A DNA stretch of 64,000 nt from Burkholderiales bacterium (GTDB lineage Bacteria; Pseudomonadota; Gammaproteobacteria; Burkholderiales; Burkholderiaceae_C), in contig CANCVB010000004.1 of the NCBI GenBank assembly GCA_947381415.1, positions 1 to 64,000 of the forward strand, in the 5' to 3' direction. Made by a program: the position numbers and the translations under genes. Under the pieces are notes generated by a model. It was given only the letters and a program-made list of their open reading frames with translations. It did no database searches and was not told the DNA's origin. Positions 27,371 to 36,831 of the stretch are shown here, piece by piece (positions within the stretch are counted from its first letter, which is position 1; the number at the start of each line of letters is the position of its first letter).

Positions 27371-28750
27371 ATGTCCCCCTCAACGGACGGGCTGACCATG
27401 ACCAAGGCAAACTTTTCTCTGGAAGAACGATTGCGACAACTTCAGGCACAAGGTGTGCATTCGGTATTTGCACAATTTACCGACATCCTTGGCAGCGCCC
27501 GAGGAAAGTTGGTGCCCTTGGCCCATGTGCAGTCGCTCATCGATGAAGGCGCGGGTTTTTCTGGCCCATCCATTTGGGGGACGGGTTTGCCACGCACCGG
27601 GCCACGTTCGGAATACCTTGGGCGCATCGTTCCTGAAAGTTTGCAAGCCTTAGCTTGGTGGCCAGGGGTGGCCAGGGCCGTTTGCAACGGCTATGCCAAC
27701 AAGCAAGCCTTGGCGACATGCTCGCGTCAAATGTTGTCCAGCGTGACCGAGGGCATAAGGAAGTCTCGCCAATGGACCGCGTGGGTGGGTATCGAGCCTG
27801 AATTTTTTGTTTTTCAATCAGACACCTCCCAAGGGCTACAACCTGCGGACAAAGATGATCGGCAAAGCAAACCCTCCTACGATGTCGCGGTCATGCAGCG
27901 TCAGGGGGCATGGCTAGAGAGTCTGCGTGCGCAGCTTCAAGCCTTGGATTTCAAACTGTTGCAGATCGACCATGAAGACGCCAATGGTCAGTGGGAAGTC
28001 AACTACGGCTTTGACGAGATGCTGGCCGCTGCTGACAGGTATATGTTGTTCAAAATGACGGCCCAAGCGGTCACGGCGCAGCATGGCATGGTGTATTCAT
28101 CCATGCCCAAACCCTTTGCCCATGCACCTGGCAGCGGTTTGCACTTTCATTTGTCCATCACCGACGAGCAGGGTCGTGCCGTGTTTGCGGATCCCACTGA
28201 CCCCCATGGTTTGTCCACACTTGGCAAACAATTTGTCGCAGGTTTGTTGCACCATGCCCCCGCTTTGGCTGCGGTCTGTGCACCCAGCGTCAACAGCTAC
28301 AAACGCTTGGCCGCGTCTACTTCTCAATCGGGAACCACGTGGTCGCCCAACTTGATGGCTTGGGGGGACAACAACCGGACCGCCTTGGTGCGCACCGTGG
28401 CTGGTCGGATTGAATGGCGTTTGCCTGATCCCAGCGCCAATGTCTATGCCGCCTTGGCGGCCACGCTGAGCGCGGGCATGTTGGGTGTGGCCCAGCAGAT
28501 GAGCCCCCCGCCACCCATGGATGAAGACCTCTATGCCATGCCATTGGCGCAGCAACAGCAACACGCACTGCGCCGATTGCCCCCCGATCTGGGCCAAGCC
28601 TTAGAGGCTTTTGCGCAAGACCAAGCCTTGCGCGAGGCCATGGGCAGCCGCTTCAGCGAGGTCTATGCACAGGTCAAGCAAGAAGAATGGCAAGCATGGC
28701 AAACCGCCGTCACCGATTGGGAAGTCGCTCGTTACGGCCAGTGGTGTTGA
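27371..28750 (+). CDS. Type III glutamine synthetase (GlnT-like)
   Basis: A 459-residue glutamine synthetase-fold protein of the GlnT/gamma-glutamyl ligase group. Metal and substrate motifs are present: GIEPEFFVF near residue 140, WEVNYGFDEMLAAADR near residue 213, the catalytic-loop HAPGSGLHFHLSI near residue 250, and RIEWRLPDPSANVYAALA near residue 345. Some members ligate glutamate to polyamines or other amines rather than ammonia, and the PotG-like gene divergent from it makes that plausible. The start at 27371 has AAAGG close by; ATG 27398 is an alternative nine codons on. Confidence 0.82.
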   Translation: MSPSTDGLTMTKANFSLEERLRQLQAQGVHSVFAQFTDILGSARGKLVPLAHVQSLIDEGAGFSGPSIWGTGLPRTGPRSEYLGRIVPESLQALAWWPGVARAVCNGYANKQALATCSRQMLSSVTEGIRKSRQWTAWVGIEPEFFVFQSDTSQGLQPADKDDRQSKPSYDVAVMQRQGAWLESLRAQLQALDFKLLQIDHEDANGQWEVNYGFDEMLAAADRYMLFKMTAQAVTAQHGMVYSSMPKPFAHAPGSGLHFHLSITDEQGRAVFADPTDPHGLSTLGKQFVAGLLHHAPALAAVCAPSVNSYKRLAASTSQSGTTWSPNLMAWGDNNRTALVRTVAGRIEWRLPDPSANVYAALAATLSAGMLGVAQQMSPPPPMDEDLYAMPLAQQQQHALRRLPPDLGQALEAFAQDQALREAMGSRFSEVYAQVKQEEWQAWQTAVTDWEVARYGQWC

Positions 28751-28763
28751 GAGGGCGCCGCCC

Positions 28764-29210
28764 TTAGCCAGCCAGCGCGGCTTTCACAGCCGCACTGACC
28801 AAACCCATGTCGGCTTTGCCAGCCAAGCGGGTTTTCACAGCCGCCATGACCTTGCCCATGTCGCCAGGTCCTGCAGCGCCCAACTCGGCCACGATGGCTG
28901 CCACTTCGGCCTTGATGTCGTCTGCGCTGAGGCGTTGGGGCAAATACACCTCAAGCACGGCCATTTCCGCCAATTCAATGTCTGCCAAGTCTTGGCGTTG
29001 CGCGGTTTGGTAGGCAGCCACTGAATCTTTGCGTTGCTTGATAAGTTTGTCCACGATGGCGATGACGGCGACATCGTCAAGTTCGATGCGCTCATCCACT
29101 TCTTTTTGTTTCATGGCCGCTTGCAGCAGGCGAATCGTGCCCAAACGTGCGCTGTCTTTGGCCCGCATGGCGGTTTTCATGTCTTCAGTGATTTGGGCTT
29201 TGAGGCTCAT
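28764..29210 (-). CDS. yqeY: GatB/YqeY domain protein
   Basis: A 148-residue helical protein matching the YqeY family, whose domain resembles the tRNA-binding tail of GatB. The opening SLKAQITEDMKTAMRAKDSA and the repeated pattern ending LAGKADMGLVSAAVKAAL are typical. It often lies between rpsU and dnaG in proteobacteria and a role in translation is suspected but not shown. AGGAAG precedes the ATG. A strong terminator separates it from rpsU, so expression depends on read-through. Confidence 0.9.
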   Translation of the reverse strand: MSLKAQITEDMKTAMRAKDSARLGTIRLLQAAMKQKEVDERIELDDVAVIAIVDKLIKQRKDSVAAYQTAQRQDLADIELAEMAVLEVYLPQRLSADDIKAEVAAIVAELGAAGPGDMGKVMAAVKTRLAGKADMGLVSAAVKAALAG

Positions 29211-29234
29211 GACGGCTTCCTATGGATTCAGACG

Positions 29235-29268
29235 AAAAAAAGGCCCGCACGGTCACAGCCGGCGAGCC
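29235..29268 (-). terminator. Intrinsic terminator after rpsU
   Basis: On the minus strand GGCTCGC pairs with GCGGGCC (one U-G wobble), extended inward by CGG/CCG around CTGTGA, then seven T. It sits 26 bases after the rpsU stop and before yqeY, so it should limit transcription of yqeY relative to rpsU. Confidence 0.82.
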
Positions 29269-29294
29269 AGGTCGTGCGCAAAGGCAGACCGAGA

Positions 29295-29507
29295 TCAGTA
29301 CAGTTTCTTGGGCAACTGCATGCTGCGAACGCGCTTGTAGTGGCGTTTGACGGCAGCGGCTTTTTTGCGCTTGCGCTCTGCGGTGGGCTTTTCATAGAAC
29401 TCGCGCGCACGCAAGTCGGTGAGCAAGCCCAATTTTTCGATGGTGCGCTTGAAACGACGTAATGCAACGTCAAAGGGTTCGTTTTCTTTTACACGGATGG
29501 TGGTCAT
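29295..29507 (-). CDS. rpsU: 30S ribosomal protein S21
   Basis: A 70-residue, strongly basic ribosomal protein of the small subunit, near the anti-Shine-Dalgarno end of 16S rRNA. The start [20 protein letters not shown] and the basic tail [16 protein letters not shown] are diagnostic. The ATG at 29507 gives the normal length. No ribosome binding site is visible ahead of it. The leader is about 114 bases and contains stem-forming sequence. A promoter and a terminator flank it, so it is its own transcription unit. Confidence 0.96.
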
Positions 29508-29627
29508 TGACAACAATTTTCAAAATGTGCACACCTTGGAAAAGAAGAAGATCGGACTTCAAAACCATGGCGGCGGTGGTTCCCAACGGGTTGTGGCTGT
29601 CGGGAGGTGGCCGTAATCAAGCCTGAC

Positions 29628-29655
29628 ATTATAGCGGTTTAAGCTGCTGCGCCAA
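29628..29655 (-). promoter_or_regulatory. rpsU promoter
   Basis: On the minus strand TTGGCG (29655-29650) and a perfect TATAAT (29633-29628) are separated by 16 bases. The promoter lies inside the last codons of the upstream flavoprotein gene and would start a leader of about 114 bases, which can form AACCA/TGGTT (29563-29581) and CAAC/GTTG stems. Confidence 0.65.
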
Positions 29656-30870
29656 GGCTTTGGCGCAGGCATGTGCGCTGGACCAGGCCCATTGGAAGTT
29701 GTAACCCCCCAACCAGCCCGTGATGTCGACTACTTCGCCAATGAAATAAAGCCCTGGCTGGCGAGACTCCATGGTTTGCTGGGACAGCTCTGCAGTGGCC
29801 ACGCCGCCTGCGGTGACCTCGGCTTTGGCATAGCCCTCAGTCCCAGAAGGCGTGAGCGTCCACTGGCTCAAAGCCGTGGACAAGGACTGCAAAGCTTTGT
29901 CTGGGGTGTCGGGCAAACTGCGTTGCCAAGCGCTGTCTCGGCTCACCCAGGTGTCGGCCAAACGCGCTGGCAACCAAGCCGTCAGGGCGTTCGCGACTTG
30001 CTTTTTCGAGCTTTGTTTGGCTTCCAACAGGGCCTGCGACAGGGCCACCTGAGGGGCCAAATTCAGCGAAATGGACGTCCCAGGCTGCCAGTAGCTGGAG
30101 ATTTGCAGCACGGCAGGCCCGGACAAACCACGGTGGGTGAAGAGCAAATCTTCCTCGAAAAGGGGGCGCTGCTTGCCCGCACCTGTGCTGATGTCCACGG
30201 GCAGGGACAAACCAGCCAGCGCTGCAAAGGGCAGCCAATCAGTGGGGTTGAAGGTGAGTGGCACCAAGGCGGGGCGGGGCGTGACCACCTGGAGACCGAA
30301 TTGCTGGGCCAGTTTGAAGCCCAGATCGGTCGCGCCAATTTTGGGGATGGACAAGCCGCCCGTGGCCACCACCACTGCGCGGGCTTGCACCTCGCCTTGG
30401 CTGGTCTGCGCGGTGTAGGCATGGGCAGCGCCGCTTGAATATTGCAAGATTTTCAAGCCGGCAGGCTGCCAGCGTGTGACCGCCCCACCCAGCGCACCCG
30501 CCTCGCATTCGCGCAGCAGCATGTCGATCAGGTCTTGGGCGCTGCGATCGCAAAACAACTGCCCTTTGTGTTTTTCATGAAATGCGATGCCGTGTTTTTG
30601 CATCAACGCGGTGAAATCGGCAGCGGTGTAGCGGCTCAGGGCGCTTCGGGCGAACTGCGGGTTCTCGCCCAAAAAATGCTTGTGCGGTGCGCGCGGGTCG
30701 ATGTCTTGGTTGGTGAAATTGGCACGGCCGCCCCCCGAGATGCGGATTTTTTCGGCCACCTTGGGGCTGTGGTCCAGCAGCAGCACTTGCAAACCCTGTT
30801 GCGCGGCCACCCCAGCGCAAAACAAACCGGCCGCACCTGCGCCGATGATCAGCACATCCACCTGTTTCAT
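29629..30870 (-). CDS. HI0933/YhiN-family flavoprotein
   Basis: A 413-residue FAD-binding protein of the HI0933 family, with a Rossmann FAD site IIGAGAAGLFCAG near residue 9, the family-specific ISGGGRANFTN near residue 46, VVATGGLSIPKIGATD near residue 168, and a C-terminal GEVVDITGWLGGYNFQWAWSSA loop that closes on FAD. The reaction is unknown; members are annotated as NAD(P)/FAD-dependent oxidoreductases. Its start overlaps the upstream hydrolase stop by four bases, indicating one operon. Confidence 0.9.
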   Translation of the reverse strand: MKQVDVLIIGAGAAGLFCAGVAAQQGLQVLLLDHSPKVAEKIRISGGGRANFTNQDIDPRAPHKHFLGENPQFARSALSRYTAADFTALMQKHGIAFHEKHKGQLFCDRSAQDLIDMLLRECEAGALGGAVTRWQPAGLKILQYSSGAAHAYTAQTSQGEVQARAVVVATGGLSIPKIGATDLGFKLAQQFGLQVVTPRPALVPLTFNPTDWLPFAALAGLSLPVDISTGAGKQRPLFEEDLLFTHRGLSGPAVLQISSYWQPGTSISLNLAPQVALSQALLEAKQSSKKQVANALTAWLPARLADTWVSRDSAWQRSLPDTPDKALQSLSTALSQWTLTPSGTEGYAKAEVTAGGVATAELSQQTMESRQPGLYFIGEVVDITGWLGGYNFQWAWSSAHACAKALAQQLKPL

Positions 30871-31775
30871 GGTTGGTTCAAAAACGCTTCAATGTGCTGG
30901 GCCAAAACGGCGGGTTGATCGTGGTGCATCATGTGGCCCGCGTCCTGGATGACCACGGTCTGCAACTGCTTCACATGTTGAATGCGCTCGTGGTACTCGG
31001 CCAGTTTGAATCGGCCCTTCCACCAGGTGTCCAGGCTGTTCTCGCTGGCCTCCACATTCAACACGGATGCCGTGATGCGCTGGTACATGGCCAATATTTC
31101 TTCCACCTTGAACAAGTTGGCATTGGTCACTTTGTGCGCCGCATGGCCCAAAATCTCCCATTCCCCTTGGGCGTTGGGTTTGGCCCAGTGTTGGGCCAGC
31201 CACTCGGCTTTGTCAGCTTGCAATCGAGGGTTGGTTTTCATCAATCGCTGGGCCACAGCGCTGGCGCTGGGGTAGCTGCGCAAGGACTTTTCGCCCAAGC
31301 GCAGCGCTTTCATCTCGTCCATCCACTGGGCGTAGCGCGTGGGGGCTTGCTCGGGCTGGGTGGCGGCCAAACCAAAGCCTTCCAGGTTGATGAGGCGGCG
31401 AATGCGGGTGGGGCGAATGCCTGCGTACTGCATGACCACATTGCCGCCCATGCTGTGGCCCAAGAGGTCTATCTCACCCTCGGGCTGAAAGTGATCGATG
31501 AGCGCATCCAAGTCGGCCAAATAGTCGGGGAACCAAAAGTTGTCCACCTCGCCAGGATGGGTCAGGCCATAGCCACGCCAATCGGGGGCAATGATGTGGC
31601 GGTCCTGAGCAAGCGCATCAATGACAAATTGAAACGAGGCCCCCACGTCCATCCAGCCATGCACCATGAAAAGCGGCAACACATCGGGGCGCGGCGTGCC
31701 CCATTCACGCACGTGGTATTGCAAGTGGCGCAGGGGGACAAAGGAGGTACGGGCAGGGCGTTGGACTTGGTACAT
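30867..31775 (-). CDS. Alpha/beta-hydrolase fold protein
   Basis: A 302-residue soluble hydrolase with the oxyanion region FMVHGWMDVGASFQF near residue 38, nucleophile elbow GHSMGG near residue 105, and the catalytic His in IQDAGHMMHHDQPA near the end. Related enzymes include epoxide hydrolases and esterases; the substrate is not evident. The ATG at 31775 is preferred over 31802 because a minus-strand TATGAT (31788-31783) ends seven bases before it, and because 31802 would overlap the start codon of the divergent acyl-CoA synthetase gene. Confidence 0.83.
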   Translation of the reverse strand: MYQVQRPARTSFVPLRHLQYHVREWGTPRPDVLPLFMVHGWMDVGASFQFVIDALAQDRHIIAPDWRGYGLTHPGEVDNFWFPDYLADLDALIDHFQPEGEIDLLGHSMGGNVVMQYAGIRPTRIRRLINLEGFGLAATQPEQAPTRYAQWMDEMKALRLGEKSLRSYPSASAVAQRLMKTNPRLQADKAEWLAQHWAKPNAQGEWEILGHAAHKVTNANLFKVEEILAMYQRITASVLNVEASENSLDTWWKGRFKLAEYHERIQHVKQLQTVVIQDAGHMMHHDQPAVLAQHIEAFLNQP

Positions 31776-31800
31776 TCTGTGGATCATAAGGACGTCTCGC

Positions 31801-33513
31801 ATGCACTTGGATCACCACGCCGCCATGCTGGCGCAATTTCGCTGGCATGTGCCTGCGCACTTCAACATCGCGCAGGTGTGTTCAACACGCTGGGCTGCGC
31901 ACCAACATGGCCACCTGACTGCCGTCATCACCCACCGAACAGACGCGCCCCCCGAGCAGCACACGTTTGCCCAACTGCAAGCTGCTGCCAATGCACTGAG
32001 CCACCACTTGAAAGCCTTGGGCGTGCAACCCGGTGACCGCGTGGCCGTGGTCTTGCCCCAGCGTTTTGAAACCGTGGTGGCCTACATGGCGCTGTGGCAA
32101 ATGGGTGCGGTGGTCATGCCGCTGTCGCAACTGTTTGGCCCCGAGGCCTTGGCCTTCAGGTTGCAAGACGCGCAAGCGGTCTTGGCCCTGGTGGACCAGG
32201 TCTCAGCCCCCACCGTGGCAGCTTTGCAAAGCGAATGTCCCGCATTGCAAACCCTGTTGAACATGGATGACCTCGCTTTGGACAGCAGCCATGCCGCATG
32301 GCCCATGGCGCCAAGCTTGGCCTGCGACCCCGCCGTGCTCATCTACACCAGCGGCACCACCGGGCCACCCAAAGGCGCACTCATTCCGCACCGCGCGCTG
32401 ATTGGCAACCTCACCGGTTTCGTATGCAGTCAAAACTGGTTTGGCTTCGCGCCCACTTCGCAAGCGCCGGTGAAGGAGGGCGACTTGCCTTTGGGCAGCC
32501 ATGCGGTGATGTGGTCCCCCGCCGACTGGACCTGGACCGGCGGCCTGATGGACGCCTTGTTGCCCAGCCTGTACTTTGGGCGGCCCATCGTGGCTTGGTC
32601 TGGGCGGTTTTCAGCAGACTTGGCCTTTGGCCTCATGCAGCAACACCGTGTGACCCACACGTTTTTGTTTCCCACGGCCCTGAAAGCCATGATGAAAGCC
32701 TACCCCCAGCCCAGTGCCCAGTTTCAGCTGGACTTGCAAGCCATCATGAGCGCAGGTGAGGCGGTGGGTGACGCGGTGTTTCACTACTGCCAGCATGAAC
32801 TGGGGGTGACGGTCAACGAGATGTTTGGCCAAACCGAGGTGAACTACATCGTGGGCAACTGCGCCATGAACGGCGACACGGCTGGCGCCGTGGGCTGGCC
32901 CGCCAAGCCTGGCAGCATGGGCCGCGCCTACCCTGGCCACCGCGTGGCGGTGATTGACGAGGACGGCTTGGAGTGCCCAGTAGGCGTGCCCGGTGACGTG
33001 GCCTTGCATCGCATGGACCTGCACGGCGACCCGGACCCCATCTTCTTTTTGGGTTACTGGAACCAGCCCGACGCCACAGCCCAAAAATACACGGGCGATT
33101 GGTGCCGCACCGGCGACCTGGCCACGCGCGACGCCGACGGCTACCTTTGGTACCAAGGCCGCGCCGACGATGTGTTCAAAGCAGCGGGCTACCGCATCGG
33201 CCCCAGCGAAATTGAAAACTGTCTGGTGAAACACCCGGCAGTGGCCAATGCCGCCGTCGTGCCCAAGCCCGACGCCGAGCGCGGCAACGTGGTGAAAGCC
33301 TATGTGGTGCTCGCCTCTGGTTTTGCGCCTTCAGACACCTTGGTGATAGACCTGCAACACCATGTGCGCGGCCTGCTGGCGCCTTATGAATACCCCAAGG
33401 AGATTGAATTCATCGAGGCCTTGCCCATGACCACCACGGGCAAGGTGCAAAGGCGGGTGCTGAGGTTGCAGGAAGAAGCCCGGTTTGCCAAACACTTAAA
33501 CTTCAAGCCATGA
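31801..33513 (+). CDS. AMP-dependent acyl-CoA synthetase (ACSM-like)
   Basis: A 570-residue ANL-superfamily enzyme that activates a carboxylic acid as acyl-AMP and transfers it to CoA. The P-loop-like IYTSGTTGPPKGALIP is near residue 181, the adenylate motif NEMFGQTEVNYIVGN near residue 338, the hinge YQGRADDVFKAAGYRIGP near residue 455, and the catalytic Lys in MTTTGKVQRRVLR near the end. It resembles medium-chain or acetyl-CoA synthetases. AAGGA lies 8 bases before the ATG. The stop overlaps the next gene (ATGA). Confidence 0.88.
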   Translation: MHLDHHAAMLAQFRWHVPAHFNIAQVCSTRWAAHQHGHLTAVITHRTDAPPEQHTFAQLQAAANALSHHLKALGVQPGDRVAVVLPQRFETVVAYMALWQMGAVVMPLSQLFGPEALAFRLQDAQAVLALVDQVSAPTVAALQSECPALQTLLNMDDLALDSSHAAWPMAPSLACDPAVLIYTSGTTGPPKGALIPHRALIGNLTGFVCSQNWFGFAPTSQAPVKEGDLPLGSHAVMWSPADWTWTGGLMDALLPSLYFGRPIVAWSGRFSADLAFGLMQQHRVTHTFLFPTALKAMMKAYPQPSAQFQLDLQAIMSAGEAVGDAVFHYCQHELGVTVNEMFGQTEVNYIVGNCAMNGDTAGAVGWPAKPGSMGRAYPGHRVAVIDEDGLECPVGVPGDVALHRMDLHGDPDPIFFLGYWNQPDATAQKYTGDWCRTGDLATRDADGYLWYQGRADDVFKAAGYRIGPSEIENCLVKHPAVANAAVVPKPDAERGNVVKAYVVLASGFAPSDTLVIDLQHHVRGLLAPYEYPKEIEFIEALPMTTTGKVQRRVLRLQEEARFAKHLNFKP

Positions 33514-34586
33514 ACACACTGAACCTCACCCCCGTTCGCTTGGGTCAAAGCGATTTGCACGTCACCCCCATTTGTCTGGGCACCATGACGTTTGGCCAGC
33601 AGGTGGACGAAGCCACCAGCCACACCATCATGGACCACAGCATCGCGCGGGGCGTGAATTTCTTCGACACCGCCGAGATTTACGCGGTACCACCCACCGC
33701 CGAGTCGTTTGGCAAAACCGAAACCTATATCGGCAACTGGCTGGCCAAGCGCCCCGGCATGCGCCAAAAAATTGTCTTGGCTTCCAAGGTGGCGGGACCT
33801 TCACGCGGCATGCCTTGGGTTCGTTCGGGCGAAGGCATGACAGCGGCAGACATCGTGGCCTCGTGTGAAGCCAGTTTGAAGCGCTTGAAAACCGATGTAA
33901 TCGACCTCTACCAAATCCATTGGCCCGAGCGTCACGTTCCCATGTTTGGGGCTTTGTATTACGACCCCGCCAAGGAAAACACGTCCACCTCCATCCATGT
34001 GCAACTTGAAACTTTGGCCAAGCTGATTCAGCAAGGCAAGGTGCGCTACATCGGCTTATCCAATGAAACCCCTTATGGCGTGCATGAATTTGTGCGCTTG
34101 GCCGAGCAGCACCATTTGCCCCGCATCGCCAGCGTGCAAAACGCCTATTGCTTGGTCAACCGTTTTTTGGAAAACGGCTTAGACGAAACCATGCACCGCT
34201 TGGATGTGTCTTTGCTGGCTTATTCACCGCTGGGCTTTGGTTTGCTGACAGGCAAATACGATTTATCGGGCTTTTTGGGCGAGGGTGCGCCTAAGGAAGG
34301 GCGCATCACCAAATACGAGAGCGTGCGCAAGCAACGCTGGTCGCGCCCCGAAGCTTTGGCCTGTGCCAAACGCTACAACCAACTCGCGCGCGATCACGGC
34401 ATGACGCCGACGCAAATGGCTCTGGCGTTTTGCTACACCCAATGGCGCGTGGCCAGCACCATCATTGGTGTGACCTCGGTGGCGCAACTCGATGAAGATT
34501 TGGACGCTTGGGGCACCACTTTGTCGCCTGAAGTGTTAAGCGCCATCGATGCGATTCGTTGGGAAATGCGGGACTTGGCCTTCTGA
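33510..34586 (+). CDS. Aldo/keto reductase (Tas-like)
   Basis: A 358-residue TIM-barrel oxidoreductase using NADPH. The catalytic tetrad is visible: Asp and Tyr in [10 protein letters not shown] near residue 51, Lys in VLASKVAGP near residue 93, and His in [11 protein letters not shown] near residue 135. The C-terminal NADP-binding part includes [14 protein letters not shown]. Length and sequence are close to E. coli Tas. It is coupled to the acyl-CoA synthetase by an ATGA overlap and followed by plsY after one base. Confidence 0.88.
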   Translation: MNTLNLTPVRLGQSDLHVTPICLGTMTFGQQVDEATSHTIMDHSIARGVNFFDTAEIYAVPPTAESFGKTETYIGNWLAKRPGMRQKIVLASKVAGPSRGMPWVRSGEGMTAADIVASCEASLKRLKTDVIDLYQIHWPERHVPMFGALYYDPAKENTSTSIHVQLETLAKLIQQGKVRYIGLSNETPYGVHEFVRLAEQHHLPRIASVQNAYCLVNRFLENGLDETMHRLDVSLLAYSPLGFGLLTGKYDLSGFLGEGAPKEGRITKYESVRKQRWSRPEALACAKRYNQLARDHGMTPTQMALAFCYTQWRVASTIIGVTSVAQLDEDLDAWGTTLSPEVLSAIDAIRWEMRDLAF

Positions 34587-34587
34587 T

Positions 34588-35247
34588 ATGTTGGAGATTG
34601 ACCCGGCTCTGCTTTACCCCTTTGCTGCCGCTCTTGCTGCTTACTTGATGGGTTCCTTGTCGTTTGCCGTGGTGGTGAGCCGCCTCATGGGTTTGGCCGA
34701 CCCGCGAACCTATGGCAGCAACAACCCAGGTGCCACCAATGTGCTGCGCTCGGGCAACAAACTGGCTGCTGCGCTCACCTTGCTGCTCGATGGCGTCAAA
34801 GGCTGGTTGCCTGTGTGGTTGGTGGTCTCCCAAGGTGCCCCGTATGGTTTGGGCGCAGGCACCCTTGCCATGGTGGCCTTGGCGGCCTTCCTAGGCCATG
34901 TCTGGCCCGTGTTTTTCCGCTTCCAAGGCGGCAAAGGTGTTGCCACTGCGGCAGGCGTGCTGATAGGGGTTGAGCCGTTGTTGGGTTTGGCCACCGTCGC
35001 CACCTGGTTGATCGTGGCCTATTTCACCCGGTTTTCATCGCTGGCGGCTTTGGCCAGTGCGGTCTTTGCACCTGCCTATTATTTTTTAGGTCACCGCGTG
35101 GCATGGTACGTCGATAACCGCGTGTTGCTCGCCATCTGCGTGATGAGCGCGGTGTTGATTTGGCGTCACCAAGCCAACATAGCCAAACTTCTGCGCGGCG
35201 AGGAAAGCCGAATCGGCGGCAAGAAATCGGGGTCAGATTCCAATTAA
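34588..35247 (+). CDS. plsY: Glycerol-3-phosphate acyltransferase PlsY
   Basis: A 219-residue inner-membrane enzyme that transfers the acyl group of acyl-phosphate to glycerol-3-phosphate, the first step of phospholipid synthesis. Its motifs are [17 protein letters not shown] near residue 14, [17 protein letters not shown] near residue 45 and [13 protein letters not shown] near residue 112; about five or six hydrophobic helices are seen. The start ATG overlaps nothing but lies one base after the aldo/keto reductase stop, so the two are coupled. Confidence 0.94.
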   Translation: MLEIDPALLYPFAAALAAYLMGSLSFAVVVSRLMGLADPRTYGSNNPGATNVLRSGNKLAAALTLLLDGVKGWLPVWLVVSQGAPYGLGAGTLAMVALAAFLGHVWPVFFRFQGGKGVATAAGVLIGVEPLLGLATVATWLIVAYFTRFSSLAALASAVFAPAYYFLGHRVAWYVDNRVLLAICVMSAVLIWRHQANIAKLLRGEESRIGGKKSGSDSN

Positions 35248-35256
35248 TCGCGAAAG

Positions 35257-35742
35257 TCAATCGCGGAAGTTATCGAAGCTCAGTGGCAGGTCAGGGATGT
35301 CTTTGCGAATCAAGGCCATGGCCGCTTGCAAATCGTCGCGCTTGGCCCCTGTGACGCGTACCGATTCGCCTTGGATAGCCGCTTGAACTTTCAATTTGCT
35401 GTCTTTGATGATGCGTTGAATTTTTTTGGCGTCTTCGCTGGCAATGCCATTGCGCACATTCACCACTTGTTTCACCTTGTCGCCGCCCATTTTCTGCACA
35501 TCGCCTTTGTCCAAAAAACGCACATCCACATTGCGCTTGGCGAGTTTGTTGCGCAAGATGTCGTCAATTTGCTGTAACTGAAAGTCGCTGTCACCGATCA
35601 AAGTGATGTCTTTGTCTTTCAGTTCGATGGCCGCTGAGGTGCCTTTGAAATCAAATCGTGTGCCGATTTCCTTGGCGGTGTTGTCAACGGCGTTTTTCAC
35701 TTCCACCAGGTCGGCTTCGCAAACAGTGTCAAAAGAGGGCAT
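35257..35742 (-). CDS. yajQ: YajQ family nucleotide-binding protein
   Basis: A 161-residue protein of the YajQ (DUF520) family, with two ferredoxin-like halves. In Xanthomonas and Pseudomonas a member binds cyclic di-GMP and affects gene expression; in other bacteria it binds RNA or nucleotides. The opening [20 protein letters not shown] and the end [16 protein letters not shown] are typical. The ATG at 35742 gives the usual length. It is divergent from murB with 39 bases between. Confidence 0.93.
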   Translation of the reverse strand: MPSFDTVCEADLVEVKNAVDNTAKEIGTRFDFKGTSAAIELKDKDITLIGDSDFQLQQIDDILRNKLAKRNVDVRFLDKGDVQKMGGDKVKQVVNVRNGIASEDAKKIQRIIKDSKLKVQAAIQGESVRVTGAKRDDLQAAMALIRKDIPDLPLSFDNFRD

Positions 35743-35769
35743 GGTGATTACTTCAGAAGTTCTCGGTGC

Positions 35770-35775
35770 GACAAT
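35770..35775 (+). promoter_or_regulatory. Candidate -10 element for murB
   Basis: GACAAT ends six bases before the murB ATG, placing the expected first transcribed base on the A of the start codon. No ribosome binding site precedes the ATG and no clear -35 is seen. Confidence 0.42.
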
Positions 35776-35781
35776 TCTCAC

Positions 35782-36831
35782 ATGAATATCGAGACCAACG
35801 TCCCCTTGCAACCGCACAACAGCTTTGGCATCGCTGCGCGCGCCGAGCGTTTGCTGCGCCTGCGCTCCATGGACGATGTCCAAACCTTGCTCACCGACCC
35901 CTTGCGCCTCGAGCCGCATTTCGTCTTGGGTGGTGGCAGCAATATTGTCATCACGGGCGACATCAAGCGACTCGTCATCAAGGTGGAGTTAATGGGCAAG
36001 CAACTGGTGTCTGAGGATGAGAAAGCGTGGGTGATTCAGGCCGCCGCTGGCGAAAATTGGCACGACTTTGTGGCTTGGACGCTGGCGCAAGGCTGGCCAG
36101 GCCTGGAAAACCTGGCCATGATCCCCGGCTCTGTGGGCGCCTCGCCTGTGCAAAATATTGGCGCTTATGGGGTGGAGTTGCAAGACCGCTTTGAGTCATT
36201 GGACGCGGTGGATTTGCAGACGGGCCAGCATTTCACGCTTGATGCTGCGCAGTGCGCTTTTGGGTACCGTGATTCGGTCTTCAAACATGCCGCCAGTGAC
36301 AGCCGTGACTTGGGGTTGTTGGGTCGTGCCCTCATTACACAAGTGCGTTTTCGGTTACCCAAGAAATGGCGAGCCGACATCAGCTACGCCGATTTGGAAA
36401 AGAAGCAAGCCCAAAAAGGCATTGCCCAGCCCACCGCAGCGCAGGTGTTTGACTGGGTGTGTGAAGTCCGCCGCGCCAAGTTGCCTGACCCCAACAGCTT
36501 GGGCAATGCAGGCAGCTTTTTCAAAAATCCCACGGTCACCCCAGAGCAGTGCCAAGACATCATCGCGCGCGAACCCCGTTTGGTGCATTACCAATTGGCC
36601 GACGGTCGCTTCAAATTGGCTGCTGCGTGGTTGATTGACGCATGCGGCTGGCGCGGCAAATCGGTGGGCAATGCGGCAGTCTATGAAAAACAGGCCTTGG
36701 TGATTGTCAACAAGGGTGGTTTGACCCAGCCATGCACCGGCGGCGAAGTGGTGACCTTGGCGAAAGCCATTCAAACCAGTGTGTACGAGCGTTTCGGTAT
36801 CCATCTTGAGCCTGAGCCGGTGGTGGTATGA
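35782..36831 (+). CDS. murB: UDP-N-acetylenolpyruvoylglucosamine reductase
   Basis: A 349-residue FAD enzyme that reduces UDP-GlcNAc-enolpyruvate to UDP-MurNAc with NADPH, the second committed step of peptidoglycan synthesis. FAD-binding [14 protein letters not shown] is near residue 52, the active-site loop [17 protein letters not shown] near residue 114, and [11 protein letters not shown], with the catalytic Ser, near residue 240. Length corresponds to the longer E. coli type. The stop overlaps the start of a Bug-receptor gene. Confidence 0.96.
   Translation: MNIETNVPLQPHNSFGIAARAERLLRLRSMDDVQTLLTDPLRLEPHFVLGGGSNIVITGDIKRLVIKVELMGKQLVSEDEKAWVIQAAAGENWHDFVAWTLAQGWPGLENLAMIPGSVGASPVQNIGAYGVELQDRFESLDAVDLQTGQHFTLDAAQCAFGYRDSVFKHAASDSRDLGLLGRALITQVRFRLPKKWRADISYADLEKKQAQKGIAQPTAAQVFDWVCEVRRAKLPDPNSLGNAGSFFKNPTVTPEQCQDIIAREPRLVHYQLADGRFKLAAAWLIDACGWRGKSVGNAAVYEKQALVIVNKGGLTQPCTGGEVVTLAKAIQTSVYERFGIHLEPEPVVV

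Noticed and set aside
28753-28763. GGGC-GCC-GCCC dyad in the junction of the glutamine synthetase and yqeY genes
   Set aside because: The stem is only four bases with no T-run on either side, so I do not call a terminator.
30873-32036. A 387-codon plus-strand frame opposite the hydrolase gene
   Set aside because: It lies antisense to a protein with intact catalytic motifs and runs into the acyl-CoA synthetase gene in the wrong frame.
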